Shown: piece after piece, positions 8,587-19,011 of the stretch
Position numbering within the stretch: the stretch's first letter is position 1
Layout: every line of letters starts with the position of its first letter
Assembly: GCF_018861145.1 (NCBI RefSeq)
Contig: NZ_JAHKQT010000032.1
Location: 98,930-162,929, forward strand
DNA: 64,000 bases
Source of the DNA: Poseidonibacter lekithochrous
Lineage (GTDB): Bacteria > Campylobacterota > Campylobacteria > Campylobacterales > Arcobacteraceae
Direction: 5' to 3'
Notes under the pieces: generated by a model
Seen by the model: only the letters and a program-made list of their open reading frames with translations
Told to the model about the DNA's origin: nothing
Database searches by the model: none
Program-made: the position numbers and the translations under genes

Positions 8587-10641
8587 ATGACAAAACAATT
8601 AGATATCTTATCAAGTGAAACAAAAAATGTTACAACAAGCTCTACAAGTACAAATAAGGAAGTAAAACAAGAAGCTTCATTATTCGATAAGTTATTAGGT
8701 GGGGCTGTTAAAAATGCATCAAACGAAAAAGCTGATTCATCATTATCTTCGGTAAGTACAAATAAAGAAGAAGCTAAAAATCCTATAACTACAGAAAATT
8801 CATCAAAAGTAAATGATGATAAAGATTCAATACCTCAAAAAAGTTCATCTTTACTTGATAGATTAGTTCTTGAAGCAAAAAAAGATGTAGTAAAAAATAC
8901 TCAAACATCTCAAGTATCTCAAATTACACAACAAACAACATCTGAATCAAATATGGAATCATTAGAATCTTCAGAAATAAATATAAAGACTGAATTAAAA
9001 ACGAATGAAACAGTAAAGATAGTTAATAATAAAGAAGAGATAAAAAATAGTGATGTAGTAAAAAAAGAAGAAGTAAAAAATATAGAGACTCCTAAAATAA
9101 ATCAACAGACGCAACAGAGTGGTTCAATACTAACAACACAAACAACAATAGATTCAGATGATACAAATATAAAGACTGAATTAAAAACAAATGAAACAGT
9201 AAAGATAGTTGATAATAAAGAAGAGATAAAAAATAGTGATGTAGTAAAAAAAGAAGAAGTAAAAAATCTAGAGATTCCTAAGATAAATCAACAGACACAA
9301 CAGACTACTTCAATACCAACAACACAAACATTACAATCCCAAGAAATTCTTGAAACAGTAAAAGTTTCACAAGTAAATATAGAACTAGATGAAACAAATA
9401 TAAAGACTGAATTAAAAACAAATGAAACATCTCAAATCATGCAACAATCTAAAACACCTGAACTATTAGAATCAACATTAACTACTTCAACAACACAAGT
9501 TCAGGAAAGTACAGATGAGATTAAATCATCACAAATAAGTATAGATTCTGAAGAAATAAATATAAAACCAGAATCAAAAACAAATGAAAATAATAATACA
9601 AAATTAGGAAAAGATTTAGCTTCATTAAATAAGGAAAGTATAGTAAATGAAAAAATAAATATTTCTAAAGATGAAATAGAGTCTTTGCTAACAAAACAAA
9701 AAGAAGAACCAAAATCTTTAATGGATAGTTTAATTGATAAAACTAAAAAACTAAAAAATGAAACTTCATTAAATGAAGAAGAATCAAAAATATTAAAAAA
9801 TACAAATACATCTAATAATTCAAAAGAAGTAATTAGTAATATTTACTTAAGTTCTCAAAAAAACAATATAAATAATAATGCATTATCAAATAAAAATGAA
9901 GCTATTAATTCAGTAAAAAATGCAACAAGTACTGAAGAAGTTAAAGTTAATGCTAAAAAATTAGATTTAAATTTAAAAGATATTAGTTTAGAAACTAAAA
10001 CGGCAGAAGTGAATAAGGATACAGTAAATTTAATTGATAGAAAGAATAGTCTTGATAAAATTATTTTAAATAATAATGCAAGACATAATGAAATTACAAA
10101 CTTAATTACAAAATCAGTTGAAGCAAGTAAAGCAATAATGGAAGATAGTGTAGATAGTGAAAATGAAGTTTCATTAACGGTAAATCCGGTATTAGCACAA
10201 AGTATTCAAACAAAGATTATAGGTGCTAGACAACAAATGTCAAGTATGATGTCAGATATTGCTAGACAAATGTATGAAAACTATAAACCTCCCGTAACAG
10301 CATTTAGAATAAATTTAACTCCTGGAACTTTAGGAAATATAGCAATTGTTATGAAAAGTGATAAAGATAGTGGAATAAATATAAGTTTAAATATCTCTAA
10401 CACTGCAACTCTTGATGCTTTTGTAGATAGTCAAAATAGTTTAAAAAATGCTTTAAATAAAACATTTGAAGATGGAACTGAATTTAATTTAGATTTTAGT
10501 TCAAATGATCAAAATAGTAATAATTCAGATGATAAAGAAGATAGGAATCAAGCATTTGATAATTCGTCTAATACACAAAGTATCTTAGAATCAAGAGAGA
10601 AAAACTTAGAATCAGAAGATAGAAATTTAGATTATATGTAA
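8587..10641 (+). CDS. fliK: Hook-length control protein FliK
   Basis: 684 residues, large for FliK. Residues 1 to about 500 are low-complexity Lys/Glu/Asn/Thr/Ser sequence with internal repeats; this ruler region is expected to be extended. Residues about 530-640 form the conserved Flg_hook domain (FRINLTPGTLGNIAIVMKSD, with strands and helix around TLDAFVDSQNSLKNAL). The tail is Ser/Asn/Asp rich. In known systems the ruler length sets hook length and the C-domain flips FlhB specificity. It ends overlapping the fliR ATG (ATGTAATGG). Confidence 0.88.
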   Translation: MTKQLDILSSETKNVTTSSTSTNKEVKQEASLFDKLLGGAVKNASNEKADSSLSSVSTNKEEAKNPITTENSSKVNDDKDSIPQKSSSLLDRLVLEAKKDVVKNTQTSQVSQITQQTTSESNMESLESSEINIKTELKTNETVKIVNNKEEIKNSDVVKKEEVKNIETPKINQQTQQSGSILTTQTTIDSDDTNIKTELKTNETVKIVDNKEEIKNSDVVKKEEVKNLEIPKINQQTQQTTSIPTTQTLQSQEILETVKVSQVNIELDETNIKTELKTNETSQIMQQSKTPELLESTLTTSTTQVQESTDEIKSSQISIDSEEINIKPESKTNENNNTKLGKDLASLNKESIVNEKINISKDEIESLLTKQKEEPKSLMDSLIDKTKKLKNETSLNEEESKILKNTNTSNNSKEVISNIYLSSQKNNINNNALSNKNEAINSVKNATSTEEVKVNAKKLDLNLKDISLETKTAEVNKDTVNLIDRKNSLDKIILNNNARHNEITNLITKSVEASKAIMEDSVDSENEVSLTVNPVLAQSIQTKIIGARQQMSSMMSDIARQMYENYKPPVTAFRINLTPGTLGNIAIVMKSDKDSGINISLNISNTATLDAFVDSQNSLKNALNKTFEDGTEFNLDFSSNDQNSNNSDDKEDRNQAFDNSSNTQSILESREKNLESEDRNLDYM
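8976..9590 (+). repeat. Tandem internal repeats in the fliK ruler region
   Basis: Two nearly identical units of about 120 bases start near 8980 and 9165, each encoding NIKTELKTNETVKIV, KEEIKNSDVVKKEEVKN and then PKINQQTQQ. Shorter, diverging copies of the first part start near 9393 and 9555. The units are roughly 185-230 bases apart and stay in frame, so gain or loss of a unit changes protein length without a frameshift. Confidence 0.85.
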
Positions 10642-11390
10642 TGGAAGCATTTTTATCTTTATTAAATGAAGATATTGTTTATCAATTTCTACTTTTATTT
10701 GCAAGAATTATAGCATTTGTTGCTTTTATGCCTGTTTTTGGTCATACTGCAGTTAGTTCAACTATAAGAATAGCTTTTGCTTTTTATATCACAATCTTTA
10801 TTTTTCCTTTAGTAAATGTAACAACTTCTGTAACAGAAGACACCTTTATTCTTGCATTAATTTCAGAAATTACATTAGGACTTGTTGCTTCAATGTTTAT
10901 AAATATTATATTCTCATCAGTAAGGGTAATAGGAGAGTTTATTGGTTTTGCAACGGCTTTGTCAATGGCTACAATGTTTGATCCAGCTACTGGTTCACAA
11001 GAGGGTCTTATATCAAGATTATTATATTGGATTACTATTGTGTTGTTTTTCCAAACAGGAATGTATGAAATGACTTTAGTAATTTTGATAAAAAGTTTTT
11101 CAATGATTAATTTAGGTACTTTTGATATCTTTTCATATGATGGAATACAAATTGCAATTGATGAAATAAAAAGAATGTTTGCATTCGCTTTTGCATTCGC
11201 ATTACCACTATTTTTTATTGGATTTATAATGGATATTTATTATGGATATGGAACTAAATCTATGCCAGCCTTTTCTCCCTTTGTTATTACATTTCAATTG
11301 AAATTTGGATTGATTTTTATATTTTTAATTCTTGGTATGGAAGTTTTTACAGAAGCTTTTACAAATTATTTTATTTCAAAATTTGAGTAG
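10641..11390 (+). CDS. fliR: Flagellar export gate protein FliR
   Basis: 249 residues with five to six hydrophobic segments. Family features are RIIAFVAFMPVFG near the N-terminus, GEFIGFATALSMATMFDPATGSQ in the middle, and QLKFGLIFIFLILGMEVF near the end. FliR is part of the FliP-FliQ-FliR gate at the core of the export apparatus; fliP and fliQ are not in this window. It starts within the end of fliK and is followed by flhB after 11 bases. Confidence 0.94.
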   Translation: MEAFLSLLNEDIVYQFLLLFARIIAFVAFMPVFGHTAVSSTIRIAFAFYITIFIFPLVNVTTSVTEDTFILALISEITLGLVASMFINIIFSSVRVIGEFIGFATALSMATMFDPATGSQEGLISRLLYWITIVLFFQTGMYEMTLVILIKSFSMINLGTFDIFSYDGIQIAIDEIKRMFAFAFAFALPLFFIGFIMDIYYGYGTKSMPAFSPFVITFQLKFGLIFIFLILGMEVFTEAFTNYFISKFE

Positions 11391-11401
11391 GGAGGTTTAT
11401 A

Positions 11402-12451
11402 ATGGCTGATGAAGATGAAAAAACCGAAGAACCTACCCAGAAGAAAATAGATGATGCAAAAGCAGAAGGAAATGTAAATAAATCTGCAGAAGTAACTGGC
11501 GCTGCAATATTAACATTAGGATCTATGTACCTACTATTTTTTTCTTCTTATTCTATGAGTGAAATAAAAAAAATGATGATGTTTACTTATGGATTTATAG
11601 GTGAAGATATGGATGCTTCTGTTTATTATTCTCTAACATACACCATTGTAACTACTTTTTTGTCAGCGTTAATGCCTCTTTTTGCTTTGATAATGGTTTT
11701 AGTATTTGCTACAAATTGGATGCAATTTGGTTTTGTAGTAACTCCTTTAAAATTCGATCTTCAAAAATTAGATCCAATAAAAGGTTTTGGAAATATTTTT
11801 GGTTTAAAAAAAGGTATTGAAGCTTTAAAGCTAACTGCTAAACTTACAATTATTGTAGTTGTCATGTTCTTATTGTTTTTATTTACACATAAAGTATTTT
11901 TATCTATGATGGATTTAGAAACATCTGCATCAATTGCTGCTATGATACAGATGACATTTTATTTTCTGGCTGCAATATTATTTATTATAATTATTTTTGC
12001 TATAATGGATTTTTATTTTACAAGACATTATTATATGAAATCTTTACGTATGAGTAAACAAGATATAAAAGATGAATTTAAGAATATGGATGGGGATCCT
12101 CAAGTAAAAGGACGTATTAGAAGAATTCAAATGGAAATGTCTAGAAAAAGAATGATGGCCGATGTTCCTGATGCAGATGTTGTAATTACAAATCCAACAC
12201 ATTATGCAATTGCTTTAAAATATGATAAAGAAGTGGATTCTGCACCTAAAATGATTGCAAAAGGTATTGATTTTATTGCTGTAAAAATAAAAGATATTGC
12301 AAAAGAAAATAATATACCAATAATAGAAAACCCTGCTTTAGCAAGAGCCTTGCATGATCAAATAGAACTTGAACAGCAAATTCCAAGAGAATTTTATAAA
12401 GCATTAGCAGATATATTTTCTTATGTATATGAATTAAAAAAGAAAAGGTAA
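11402..12451 (+). CDS. flhB: Flagellar export switch protein FlhB
   Basis: 349 residues. The N-terminus EKTEEPTQKKIDDAKAEGNV is the family's cytoplasmic start; four membrane segments follow. The self-cleaving NPTH motif is at 264-267 (VITNPTHYAIALKYD). The C-terminal cytoplasmic domain is complete. A strong GGAGG precedes the ATG. Cleavage at NPTH lets FliK switch export from hook to filament proteins. Confidence 0.96.
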   Translation: MADEDEKTEEPTQKKIDDAKAEGNVNKSAEVTGAAILTLGSMYLLFFSSYSMSEIKKMMMFTYGFIGEDMDASVYYSLTYTIVTTFLSALMPLFALIMVLVFATNWMQFGFVVTPLKFDLQKLDPIKGFGNIFGLKKGIEALKLTAKLTIIVVVMFLLFLFTHKVFLSMMDLETSASIAAMIQMTFYFLAAILFIIIIFAIMDFYFTRHYYMKSLRMSKQDIKDEFKNMDGDPQVKGRIRRIQMEMSRKRMMADVPDADVVITNPTHYAIALKYDKEVDSAPKMIAKGIDFIAVKIKDIAKENNIPIIENPALARALHDQIELEQQIPREFYKALADIFSYVYELKKKR

Positions 12452-12454
12452 AGT

Positions 12455-14449
12455 TTGAAAATTATAATACTTCTATTAATTTTATTAAATCTTCTTTATG
12501 CAAAAAAAGATTTTTATTATAGTTTTATAAATTCTTCTGGAGCACAAATTTCTGAAAAAAGAAAACAAACTATTAGTGATGGTTTTGACATAATTGAAAA
12601 TGCAAAACTTTTAGCAAGAGATGGCAAAATTGATGAAGCATATACTTTAATTAAAACATATAAAGCAAAAAATAAGATGAATGTTTTAGATTCGGATTTG
12701 ATTATTCTATATTCTGAATTATCTTTAAAAAAAGAATCAAAAAGATTTTCATTAGAAGCAGAAAAATTACTAGAAAATGCTATTAATTCCTCTTCAATAA
12801 ATCAATTTGATTTAGCAAAAGCATACATGTTATTAGTTGAATTAAAACTAAAAATTAATAAAACAAAAGATGCTAAATATTTTGCTGAAATCATTATAAA
12901 TAATTTCGATGATGAACTTACTAAAACATATGGTAAGATTCAACTTGCAAAAGTTTATAAATATCAAAAATCTTATGATAAATCAATTAATATACTTTAT
13001 ACTATTTTAACAAAAACAAATGATAAAATGGTGGCTACTGTTGTTGCTGATGAGCTTTTTGATGTATATATTGCCAGTGAAGATTTTGAAAAAGCAAATA
13101 AATTAATTTCAAATGTATTAAAAAATAATATAGAATATTATGCAAATGATTCATATTTAGCTAATCAAAAAGTTACTAAACTTATTAAATCTAATATGCC
13201 AGAGCATGCGGCTGATATATTAAAAGAGTTATTAAATAAAACTACAAAAGAAGAATCTATTGAAGATTTTAAATTTAAGCTTGCAAATACTTATATGCTT
13301 ATGTATGATAGAACAAATTTTTATTTAGAAAAAGCAAAAGAATTATATAAAGATATTATAAGTGACTATTCTCAAGGTTCATATGCAAAAAAATCTAAAA
13401 TGACTATTGATGAAATTCTTATGAGACAAGGAAGAGTTAAACCTTCTGTAATTGCAGCAAAATATCAAACATCTGAATCAATGCAGCAAAAAGCTTTATT
13501 ACAAGAATTAATAAATGATAAAGATGATAAAAAATATAAGCTTATTTTACGATCTGAAAAGATATATAAAAAGATATCAAATTCAATTACAAAAAGATTT
13601 GGATATGAATCAATAGAAGCAATTTTCGATGAAGTAAATATTGAAATGATTAAAGAATTCTTAAATACTGAAAAGTGTTTTGATTTAAATAAGGTATTAA
13701 AAACTTCGAGAAGTGAAACTTTAGAAAAATTAATAGAAGATGAAACTATTAAGTTTAAATTTTTCGAATGTTTAATTGAAGTACCTTATGAAAGAGCTTA
13801 TTTGCAAGTTAAAAATACTTTTAATGCAAGTAGAGATCCTAATATATATTTATATTTAGAGAGAATGGCATATTCTTTAAAATTGATTGATGAGGCATTA
13901 GATTATTCTTCAAAAGTTGAAATGGTAGATAATAGAGATGTTTTAGTAAAAGAATTTTTATATAGATATCAAATTCTGAAATCAAAAGGAGATAGCCTTT
14001 CTTTAGATAAGTTTTTCTCTTACACAAGTAAAAACTTAGATTTTATTGAATTAAATAAAAATAATCCTGTAATTGTAGATTTTTACCATGATTACTATTT
14101 ATATTTATTTAAGAAAAATGATATAAAAAGAGCAAATGAAGTTTTAAATAAATTATATTTAAAACAAAAAGAATTAAAAGCAAATATTTATTCTCCTTTT
14201 GTAGAGATTGAATTGTCAAAGGTATCTAAAAATGAGAATAAGCTTCAAGAATCAATCAATTATTTATTAGAATCAAAAGAAAATACGAGAAGATTAAAAC
14301 CAAATGATGAAGTGAAAATCTATTATGATATTTTAAAATTATATGAAAATACAGGAAATAAAATTAAAAAAGATGAATATATACAGAAATGTAAAGATGT
14401 AAAAGATACAAAAGATAGTTTATATAAAAAAATGTGTGATGAAATGTAA
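12455..14449 (+). CDS. Secreted TPR protein, PflA-like
   Basis: 664 residues from a TTG start 4 bases after flhB, with AAGG upstream. Residues 1-17 form a signal peptide (IIILLLILLNLLYA). The rest is a chain of helical hairpins of TPR type, best seen around 155-195 and 265-330; no catalytic motif. Campylobacter PflA is a signal-peptide-bearing TPR protein that builds part of the periplasmic motor scaffold (medial disk) needed for torque. Length, location signal and position between flhB and fliI support a PflA-like role, but the match is by architecture only. Confidence 0.6.
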   Translation: MKIIILLLILLNLLYAKKDFYYSFINSSGAQISEKRKQTISDGFDIIENAKLLARDGKIDEAYTLIKTYKAKNKMNVLDSDLIILYSELSLKKESKRFSLEAEKLLENAINSSSINQFDLAKAYMLLVELKLKINKTKDAKYFAEIIINNFDDELTKTYGKIQLAKVYKYQKSYDKSINILYTILTKTNDKMVATVVADELFDVYIASEDFEKANKLISNVLKNNIEYYANDSYLANQKVTKLIKSNMPEHAADILKELLNKTTKEESIEDFKFKLANTYMLMYDRTNFYLEKAKELYKDIISDYSQGSYAKKSKMTIDEILMRQGRVKPSVIAAKYQTSESMQQKALLQELINDKDDKKYKLILRSEKIYKKISNSITKRFGYESIEAIFDEVNIEMIKEFLNTEKCFDLNKVLKTSRSETLEKLIEDETIKFKFFECLIEVPYERAYLQVKNTFNASRDPNIYLYLERMAYSLKLIDEALDYSSKVEMVDNRDVLVKEFLYRYQILKSKGDSLSLDKFFSYTSKNLDFIELNKNNPVIVDFYHDYYLYLFKKNDIKRANEVLNKLYLKQKELKANIYSPFVEIELSKVSKNENKLQESINYLLESKENTRRLKPNDEVKIYYDILKLYENTGNKIKKDEYIQKCKDVKDTKDSLYKKMCDEM

Positions 14450-15753
14450 TGGATATTGAAGATCTAATTAAAAATATCGATTCAACAAATCTTTCAATTG
14501 CTTTTGGAAGAATAAAAAACATTTCAACAACAACAATTACTGCAATTGGTCTAGAAGTAGCTGTTGGAGATATCGTAAAAATTGAATCCGTACAACATAA
14601 CTCTACAGTTTTAGGTATGGTTGCGTCAATTTCTAATGATGAATTCACTATAGTTCCTTTCTCTTTTATTGAAGGATTTAGAATCTATGACAAAGTTTAT
14701 TTACAAAAAGAAGGACTTTCCGTAAAATGTGGATATGGACTTTTAGGACGTGTAGTAAATGCATTGGGCGAGCCAATTGATGATGCAGGAAAAATAAAAG
14801 ATTTAGTAGAAAGTTCAGCAATAAATAAACTTTCAATGCCTCCTTTAGAACGTGGAATAATTGAAGAAAGATTTTCAACAGGGGTTAAATCTATTGATTC
14901 AATGTTGACATCAGGAAAAGGCCAGAAAGTAGGAATATTCGCAGGTTCTGGTGTTGGTAAATCAACACTTATGGGAATGATCGTAAAAGGTTGTGAAGCT
15001 CAGATTAAAATTGTTGCACTAATCGGAGAAAGAGGACGTGAAATTCCTGAATTTATTCATTATAATTTAGATAATAATTTAGATAATACTGTAATTATTG
15101 CAGCTACATCTGATGAATCAGCATTAATGCGTAAATATGGAGCTTTTACTGCAATGGCAATTGCAGAATTCTTTAGAGATAAAGGACATGATGTTTTACT
15201 TATGATGGACTCAGTTACAAGATTTGCAATGGCTCAAAGAGAAATAGGATTAAGTACAGGAGAACCACCTGTTAGTCGCGGGTATCCACCTTCAGTATTC
15301 TCTCTACTTCCACAACTAATGGAGCGAGCGGGTAATAATAAAAAAGGGTCAATAACAGCTTTTTTCACAGTATTAGTTGATGGTGATGATATGAATGATC
15401 CAATTGCAGATCAAAGTAGATCTATTTTAGATGGGCATATTGTGCTAACTAGAGAATTAACAGAGCAAGGATTTTATCCCCCAATTAACTTGTTAAAATC
15501 AGCCTCAAGAGTAATGGATAAAGTAGTTGATAAAGAGCATTATAATGACTTTTTAAAGTTAAAAAGAGTATTATCTTTAATAAAAGAGAACGAAGTTTTA
15601 GTTCGTGTAGGTGCATACAAACAAGGTATGGATCCTGAATTAGATAGTGCGATGGAAAAAAAAGAAAAGATCAGAGAATTTTTAGTTCAGGGAACTGATA
15701 AAAAATATGATTTCAATGAAATTGTATCAATGCTTAGAAAGGTTTTAAAATGA
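14449..15753 (+). CDS. fliI: Flagellar export ATPase FliI
   Basis: 434 residues. Beta-barrel N-domain to about residue 100 (GLLGRVVNALGEPIDDAG). Walker A GSGVGKST at 166-173, Walker B VLLMMDSVTR, and the export-ATPase signature GEPPVSRGYPPSVFSLLPQL. FliI energises delivery of export substrates to FlhA/FlhB. Its ATG overlaps the preceding stop (TAATGG), and its end overlaps flgL by 4 bases. fliH is not adjacent. Confidence 0.96.
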   Translation: MDIEDLIKNIDSTNLSIAFGRIKNISTTTITAIGLEVAVGDIVKIESVQHNSTVLGMVASISNDEFTIVPFSFIEGFRIYDKVYLQKEGLSVKCGYGLLGRVVNALGEPIDDAGKIKDLVESSAINKLSMPPLERGIIEERFSTGVKSIDSMLTSGKGQKVGIFAGSGVGKSTLMGMIVKGCEAQIKIVALIGERGREIPEFIHYNLDNNLDNTVIIAATSDESALMRKYGAFTAMAIAEFFRDKGHDVLLMMDSVTRFAMAQREIGLSTGEPPVSRGYPPSVFSLLPQLMERAGNNKKGSITAFFTVLVDGDDMNDPIADQSRSILDGHIVLTRELTEQGFYPPINLLKSASRVMDKVVDKEHYNDFLKLKRVLSLIKENEVLVRVGAYKQGMDPELDSAMEKKEKIREFLVQGTDKKYDFNEIVSMLRKVLK

Positions 15754-16880
15754 TTAATCAAACAGATCAAACGTTATTTAGATTAGCTAACTTAAATGCA
15801 GAGCAAACAAGAATATCCTATCAAATGGCAACAGGAAAAAAAATTGATAATGGTAGTGAAGATGCTTCAGGATATTCAAGAGAAATATTTGTAGATGATA
15901 GAATTAGAACCTATGAGGGTATAAAATACCAAATTGAAAGAACAACTGTACAAAATAATGCTTCTGATTCAGCAATAGGTGAAATGAAGAAGTTACTTGA
16001 AGTAGTTAAAACAGAATTGATTAGAGCAAGTACTGATACTACAAGTGATGAAGGAAGAAAAGCAATAGCCTTAAATATTGCTGGTATTAAGGAAAATCTT
16101 TATGATTTAGCTAATACACAAATTGAAGGTGAATATTTATTCTCTGGTTCAGATAGTTCAGTAAAGCCATTTGCTAATGACTCTGATGTTATATCATATC
16201 AAGGAGATAATTCTTTAAGAAAAATTGCGGTTGATGATGGTTCTTATAGAGAACGTGGAGTTACTGGTTATGATGTAATGACTTATCCTTCTAGTACTGC
16301 AACGTTTGGGGAAGCTTTTAGTTTTAAAGATACACAGAGTAATACAATTATTGATCAAGATGGTTCAATATGGGAATTAAATGCAGGAAAGACAGATATC
16401 CAAAAACTTGATGAAGAAGGTAATTTATCAATTCCTTTAGAATCAAAGCCTATCTCATCAAATGATGGATTAACTCCTACTACTTATACTATAGCTGATA
16501 TTGGTTCAACTATTGGTGTAGATGAGGGAATAAAATTTGAAGATAGATCAAGTATTTTTGATTTACTTGATACTATAACAGAAAGTTTAAATAATAGTGA
16601 TATGGATACTCTATCTGAAAGCCAAGAAATTTTTTCTGGTGCTTATGATTCTTTAAATGTTGCACATGCTAAATTGGGTGCTAAAAATCAAATATTTGAA
16701 CTTTCATTAGAAAGAGTTTCATCAAAATTAACACAATATAATATTTTGTCTCAAGAAATTGGTGCAGTTGATTTAGCTGCAGTTGCTATTGAATCCAAAT
16801 CACTAGAGATAACTTATACAGCACTATATTCAACGATACAAAAAACAAATGAATTATCATTAGTAAATTTTCTAAAATAG
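15750..16880 (+). CDS. flgL: Hook-filament junction protein FlgL
   Basis: 376 residues. The N-terminus has the flagellin-type D0/D1 helices (ARTIS-like TRISYQMATGKKIDNGSEDASGYSREI). ANTQIEGEYLFSGSDSSVKPF is the FlgL signature before the variable middle. The C-terminal helix pair (AHAKLGAKNQIFELSLERVS, IESKSLEITYTALYSTIQKT) closes the coiled coil. FlgL joins hook to filament. No signal peptide. FlgK is not in the window. Confidence 0.9.
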   Translation: MINQTDQTLFRLANLNAEQTRISYQMATGKKIDNGSEDASGYSREIFVDDRIRTYEGIKYQIERTTVQNNASDSAIGEMKKLLEVVKTELIRASTDTTSDEGRKAIALNIAGIKENLYDLANTQIEGEYLFSGSDSSVKPFANDSDVISYQGDNSLRKIAVDDGSYRERGVTGYDVMTYPSSTATFGEAFSFKDTQSNTIIDQDGSIWELNAGKTDIQKLDEEGNLSIPLESKPISSNDGLTPTTYTIADIGSTIGVDEGIKFEDRSSIFDLLDTITESLNNSDMDTLSESQEIFSGAYDSLNVAHAKLGAKNQIFELSLERVSSKLTQYNILSQEIGAVDLAAVAIESKSLEITYTALYSTIQKTNELSLVNFLK

Positions 16881-16897
16881 TTAAATAAAAGTAATAC

Positions 16898-19009
16898 ATG
16901 AACATAAGAAAGATATTTAGTAAAGATTTATTTGTTGTTGCAATATTTGTATCAATATTAACGATTATTATTGTTCCATTATCAAAAGGGATTTTAGATT
17001 TTTTTCTAATAATCTCTTTGTCTTTGTCTTTACTTATTTTACTTATTTCTTTATATATACAAAAGCCTGCAGACTTAACTACGTTCCCTACAATAATATT
17101 AATTTTAGCACTTTTTAGACTATCCCTAAATATAGCAACTACTAGATCTATTTTAAGTGAAGGACATAATGGTCCAGAGGCTGTAAGTTCGATAATTTCT
17201 GCTTTTGGGGATTTTGTTGTTGGTGGGAATATGGTTATTGGTGTAATCATATTTATTATCCTTGTACTTATAAACTTTATGGTTGTAACAAAGGGTGCAA
17301 CGAGAGTTGCTGAGGTAACTGCAAGATTTACACTTGATTCAATGCCTGGAAAGCAAATGGCTATCGATGCAGATTTAAATGCTGGTTTTATTGATGACAA
17401 ACAAGCACAGCAAAGAAGAAAAGAGTTAATCTCGGAAGCAAACTTTTATGGAGCAATGGATGGGTCTTCAAAGTTTGTAAAAGGTGATGCTGTTGCTGGT
17501 ATTATCATTACTTTAGTAAACTTAATTGGTGGATTACTTATAGGATTATTTCAACATGATATGACAGTAGCTGAAAGTGGTGAGATATATACGATTTTAA
17601 CAATTGGTGATGGATTAGTTGCACAACTTCCAGCACTTATTTTATCAACTGCAACGGCTATTATTATTACCAGATCTAATATGGATGAAGAAAAATTTGC
17701 TGATCAATCTATTAACCAATTAGTTAAAGATAGTAAGTCCTTAATTTTAGTTGGAATTGGCATGGTATTATTTTCATTAATACCAGGGTTTCCTACTGGA
17801 ATTTTAGTTGTAATGGGCTTATTATTAGTATTTATTGGTTATACAATTGGAATGATTAATGAGCAAAAAGATAATGCAATTACTAGGTTTTTTAAACCAG
17901 AAACTGCAAAAGCAAAAGTTGATGATAATATAGATACTCTTAAAGATAGAAAGAAAAAAGCAGCAGTTCCAAATGAAGAACAATCTATTGAAACTATAAT
18001 GAAACTTGAAGTTTTAGAATTAAAATTAGGTATTAGATTATTACAATTAGTACAAGGAAATTCAGAATTACTTGATAAAATTAAAGCTATTAGAAAAACT
18101 ATTGCAACAGAATTAGGATTTGTAATTCCACAAATTAGAATTTCAGATGATGCAACATTAGCTCCAAATGAATATCGATTATTCTTAAAAAGAATACCCC
18201 TAGTTAGTGGGAAAGTTGAAATTGAGAAACTTCTTGCAATGGGTGGTTTAGGAAATGAAAAGCTTCAAGGTTTAAAAGTAAAAGAACCTGTATTTAATTT
18301 GGAAGCTACATGGATTAAACCAGAATTAAAAGAAGAAGCATTAATGAAAGGCTTTACTGTTGTTGATGCTCCTACAATTATTTCAACACATATTTCTGAA
18401 ATAATAAAAAAACATGCTGAAGATATTATTACAAGACAAGATATTGTTGATATTATTGACAGACTTAAAAAAGATTTCCCTATTGTAATAGAAGAAGCTA
18501 TGAAAGTAACTTCTTATGGTGCTTTATTAAAAGTATCAAAAGATTTATTACATGAAAAAATCCCTATTGTTGATATGCTTACAATTATTGAAGCCATTGC
18601 AGATATTGCAGAGTTTACAAAAGCTCCTGATATTTTACTTGAACATGTTAGATCTAAACTATTTAGATTAATCACTGAAAAGTTCAAAGATACGGATGGT
18701 GTTTTACATATTATTACAATCAAGCCTGAGTTAGAACAGCAGTTTATTGGTAAACTCCAAGAGCAACACGGAGTTTCTCAATTAATGCTTTCAATTGCAG
18801 AGATTAACAATTTAGTTACTAAAACAAAAGAGTTATTAGATGAAATTGAAGTTAAAGGTTTTTCAAAAGTAACCATGGTTGTAGACCCTGTTTTAAGAAA
18901 AAGAATATCAGAAATTTATGAAAAATTTGGATTACAAGTTGCCGTATTATCCCATGCAGAACTTGATTCAAAAGCTAATTTTGCAATAGAAGGAACATTA
19001 AATTTTTAG
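16898..19009 (+). CDS. flhA: Flagellar export gate protein FlhA
   Basis: 703 residues, full length. Seven to eight membrane segments in the first 330 residues, with the family signature RVAEVTARFTLDSMPGKQMAIDADL in the cytoplasmic FHIPEP loop region. The C-terminal half (about 340-703) is the cytoplasmic chaperone-docking domain. FlhA forms the nonameric export ring. The start ATG is 17 bases after flgL with little visible ribosome site (AAAAGTAA). Confidence 0.96.
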   Translation: MNIRKIFSKDLFVVAIFVSILTIIIVPLSKGILDFFLIISLSLSLLILLISLYIQKPADLTTFPTIILILALFRLSLNIATTRSILSEGHNGPEAVSSIISAFGDFVVGGNMVIGVIIFIILVLINFMVVTKGATRVAEVTARFTLDSMPGKQMAIDADLNAGFIDDKQAQQRRKELISEANFYGAMDGSSKFVKGDAVAGIIITLVNLIGGLLIGLFQHDMTVAESGEIYTILTIGDGLVAQLPALILSTATAIIITRSNMDEEKFADQSINQLVKDSKSLILVGIGMVLFSLIPGFPTGILVVMGLLLVFIGYTIGMINEQKDNAITRFFKPETAKAKVDDNIDTLKDRKKKAAVPNEEQSIETIMKLEVLELKLGIRLLQLVQGNSELLDKIKAIRKTIATELGFVIPQIRISDDATLAPNEYRLFLKRIPLVSGKVEIEKLLAMGGLGNEKLQGLKVKEPVFNLEATWIKPELKEEALMKGFTVVDAPTIISTHISEIIKKHAEDIITRQDIVDIIDRLKKDFPIVIEEAMKVTSYGALLKVSKDLLHEKIPIVDMLTIIEAIADIAEFTKAPDILLEHVRSKLFRLITEKFKDTDGVLHIITIKPELEQQFIGKLQEQHGVSQLMLSIAEINNLVTKTKELLDEIEVKGFSKVTMVVDPVLRKRISEIYEKFGLQVAVLSHAELDSKANFAIEGTLNF

Positions 19010-19011
19010 CC

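Noticed and set aside
16786..17400. 204-residue ORF on the - strand
   Set aside because: Lies opposite flhA and flgL, which are well supported; composition is a mirror of membrane-segment codons.
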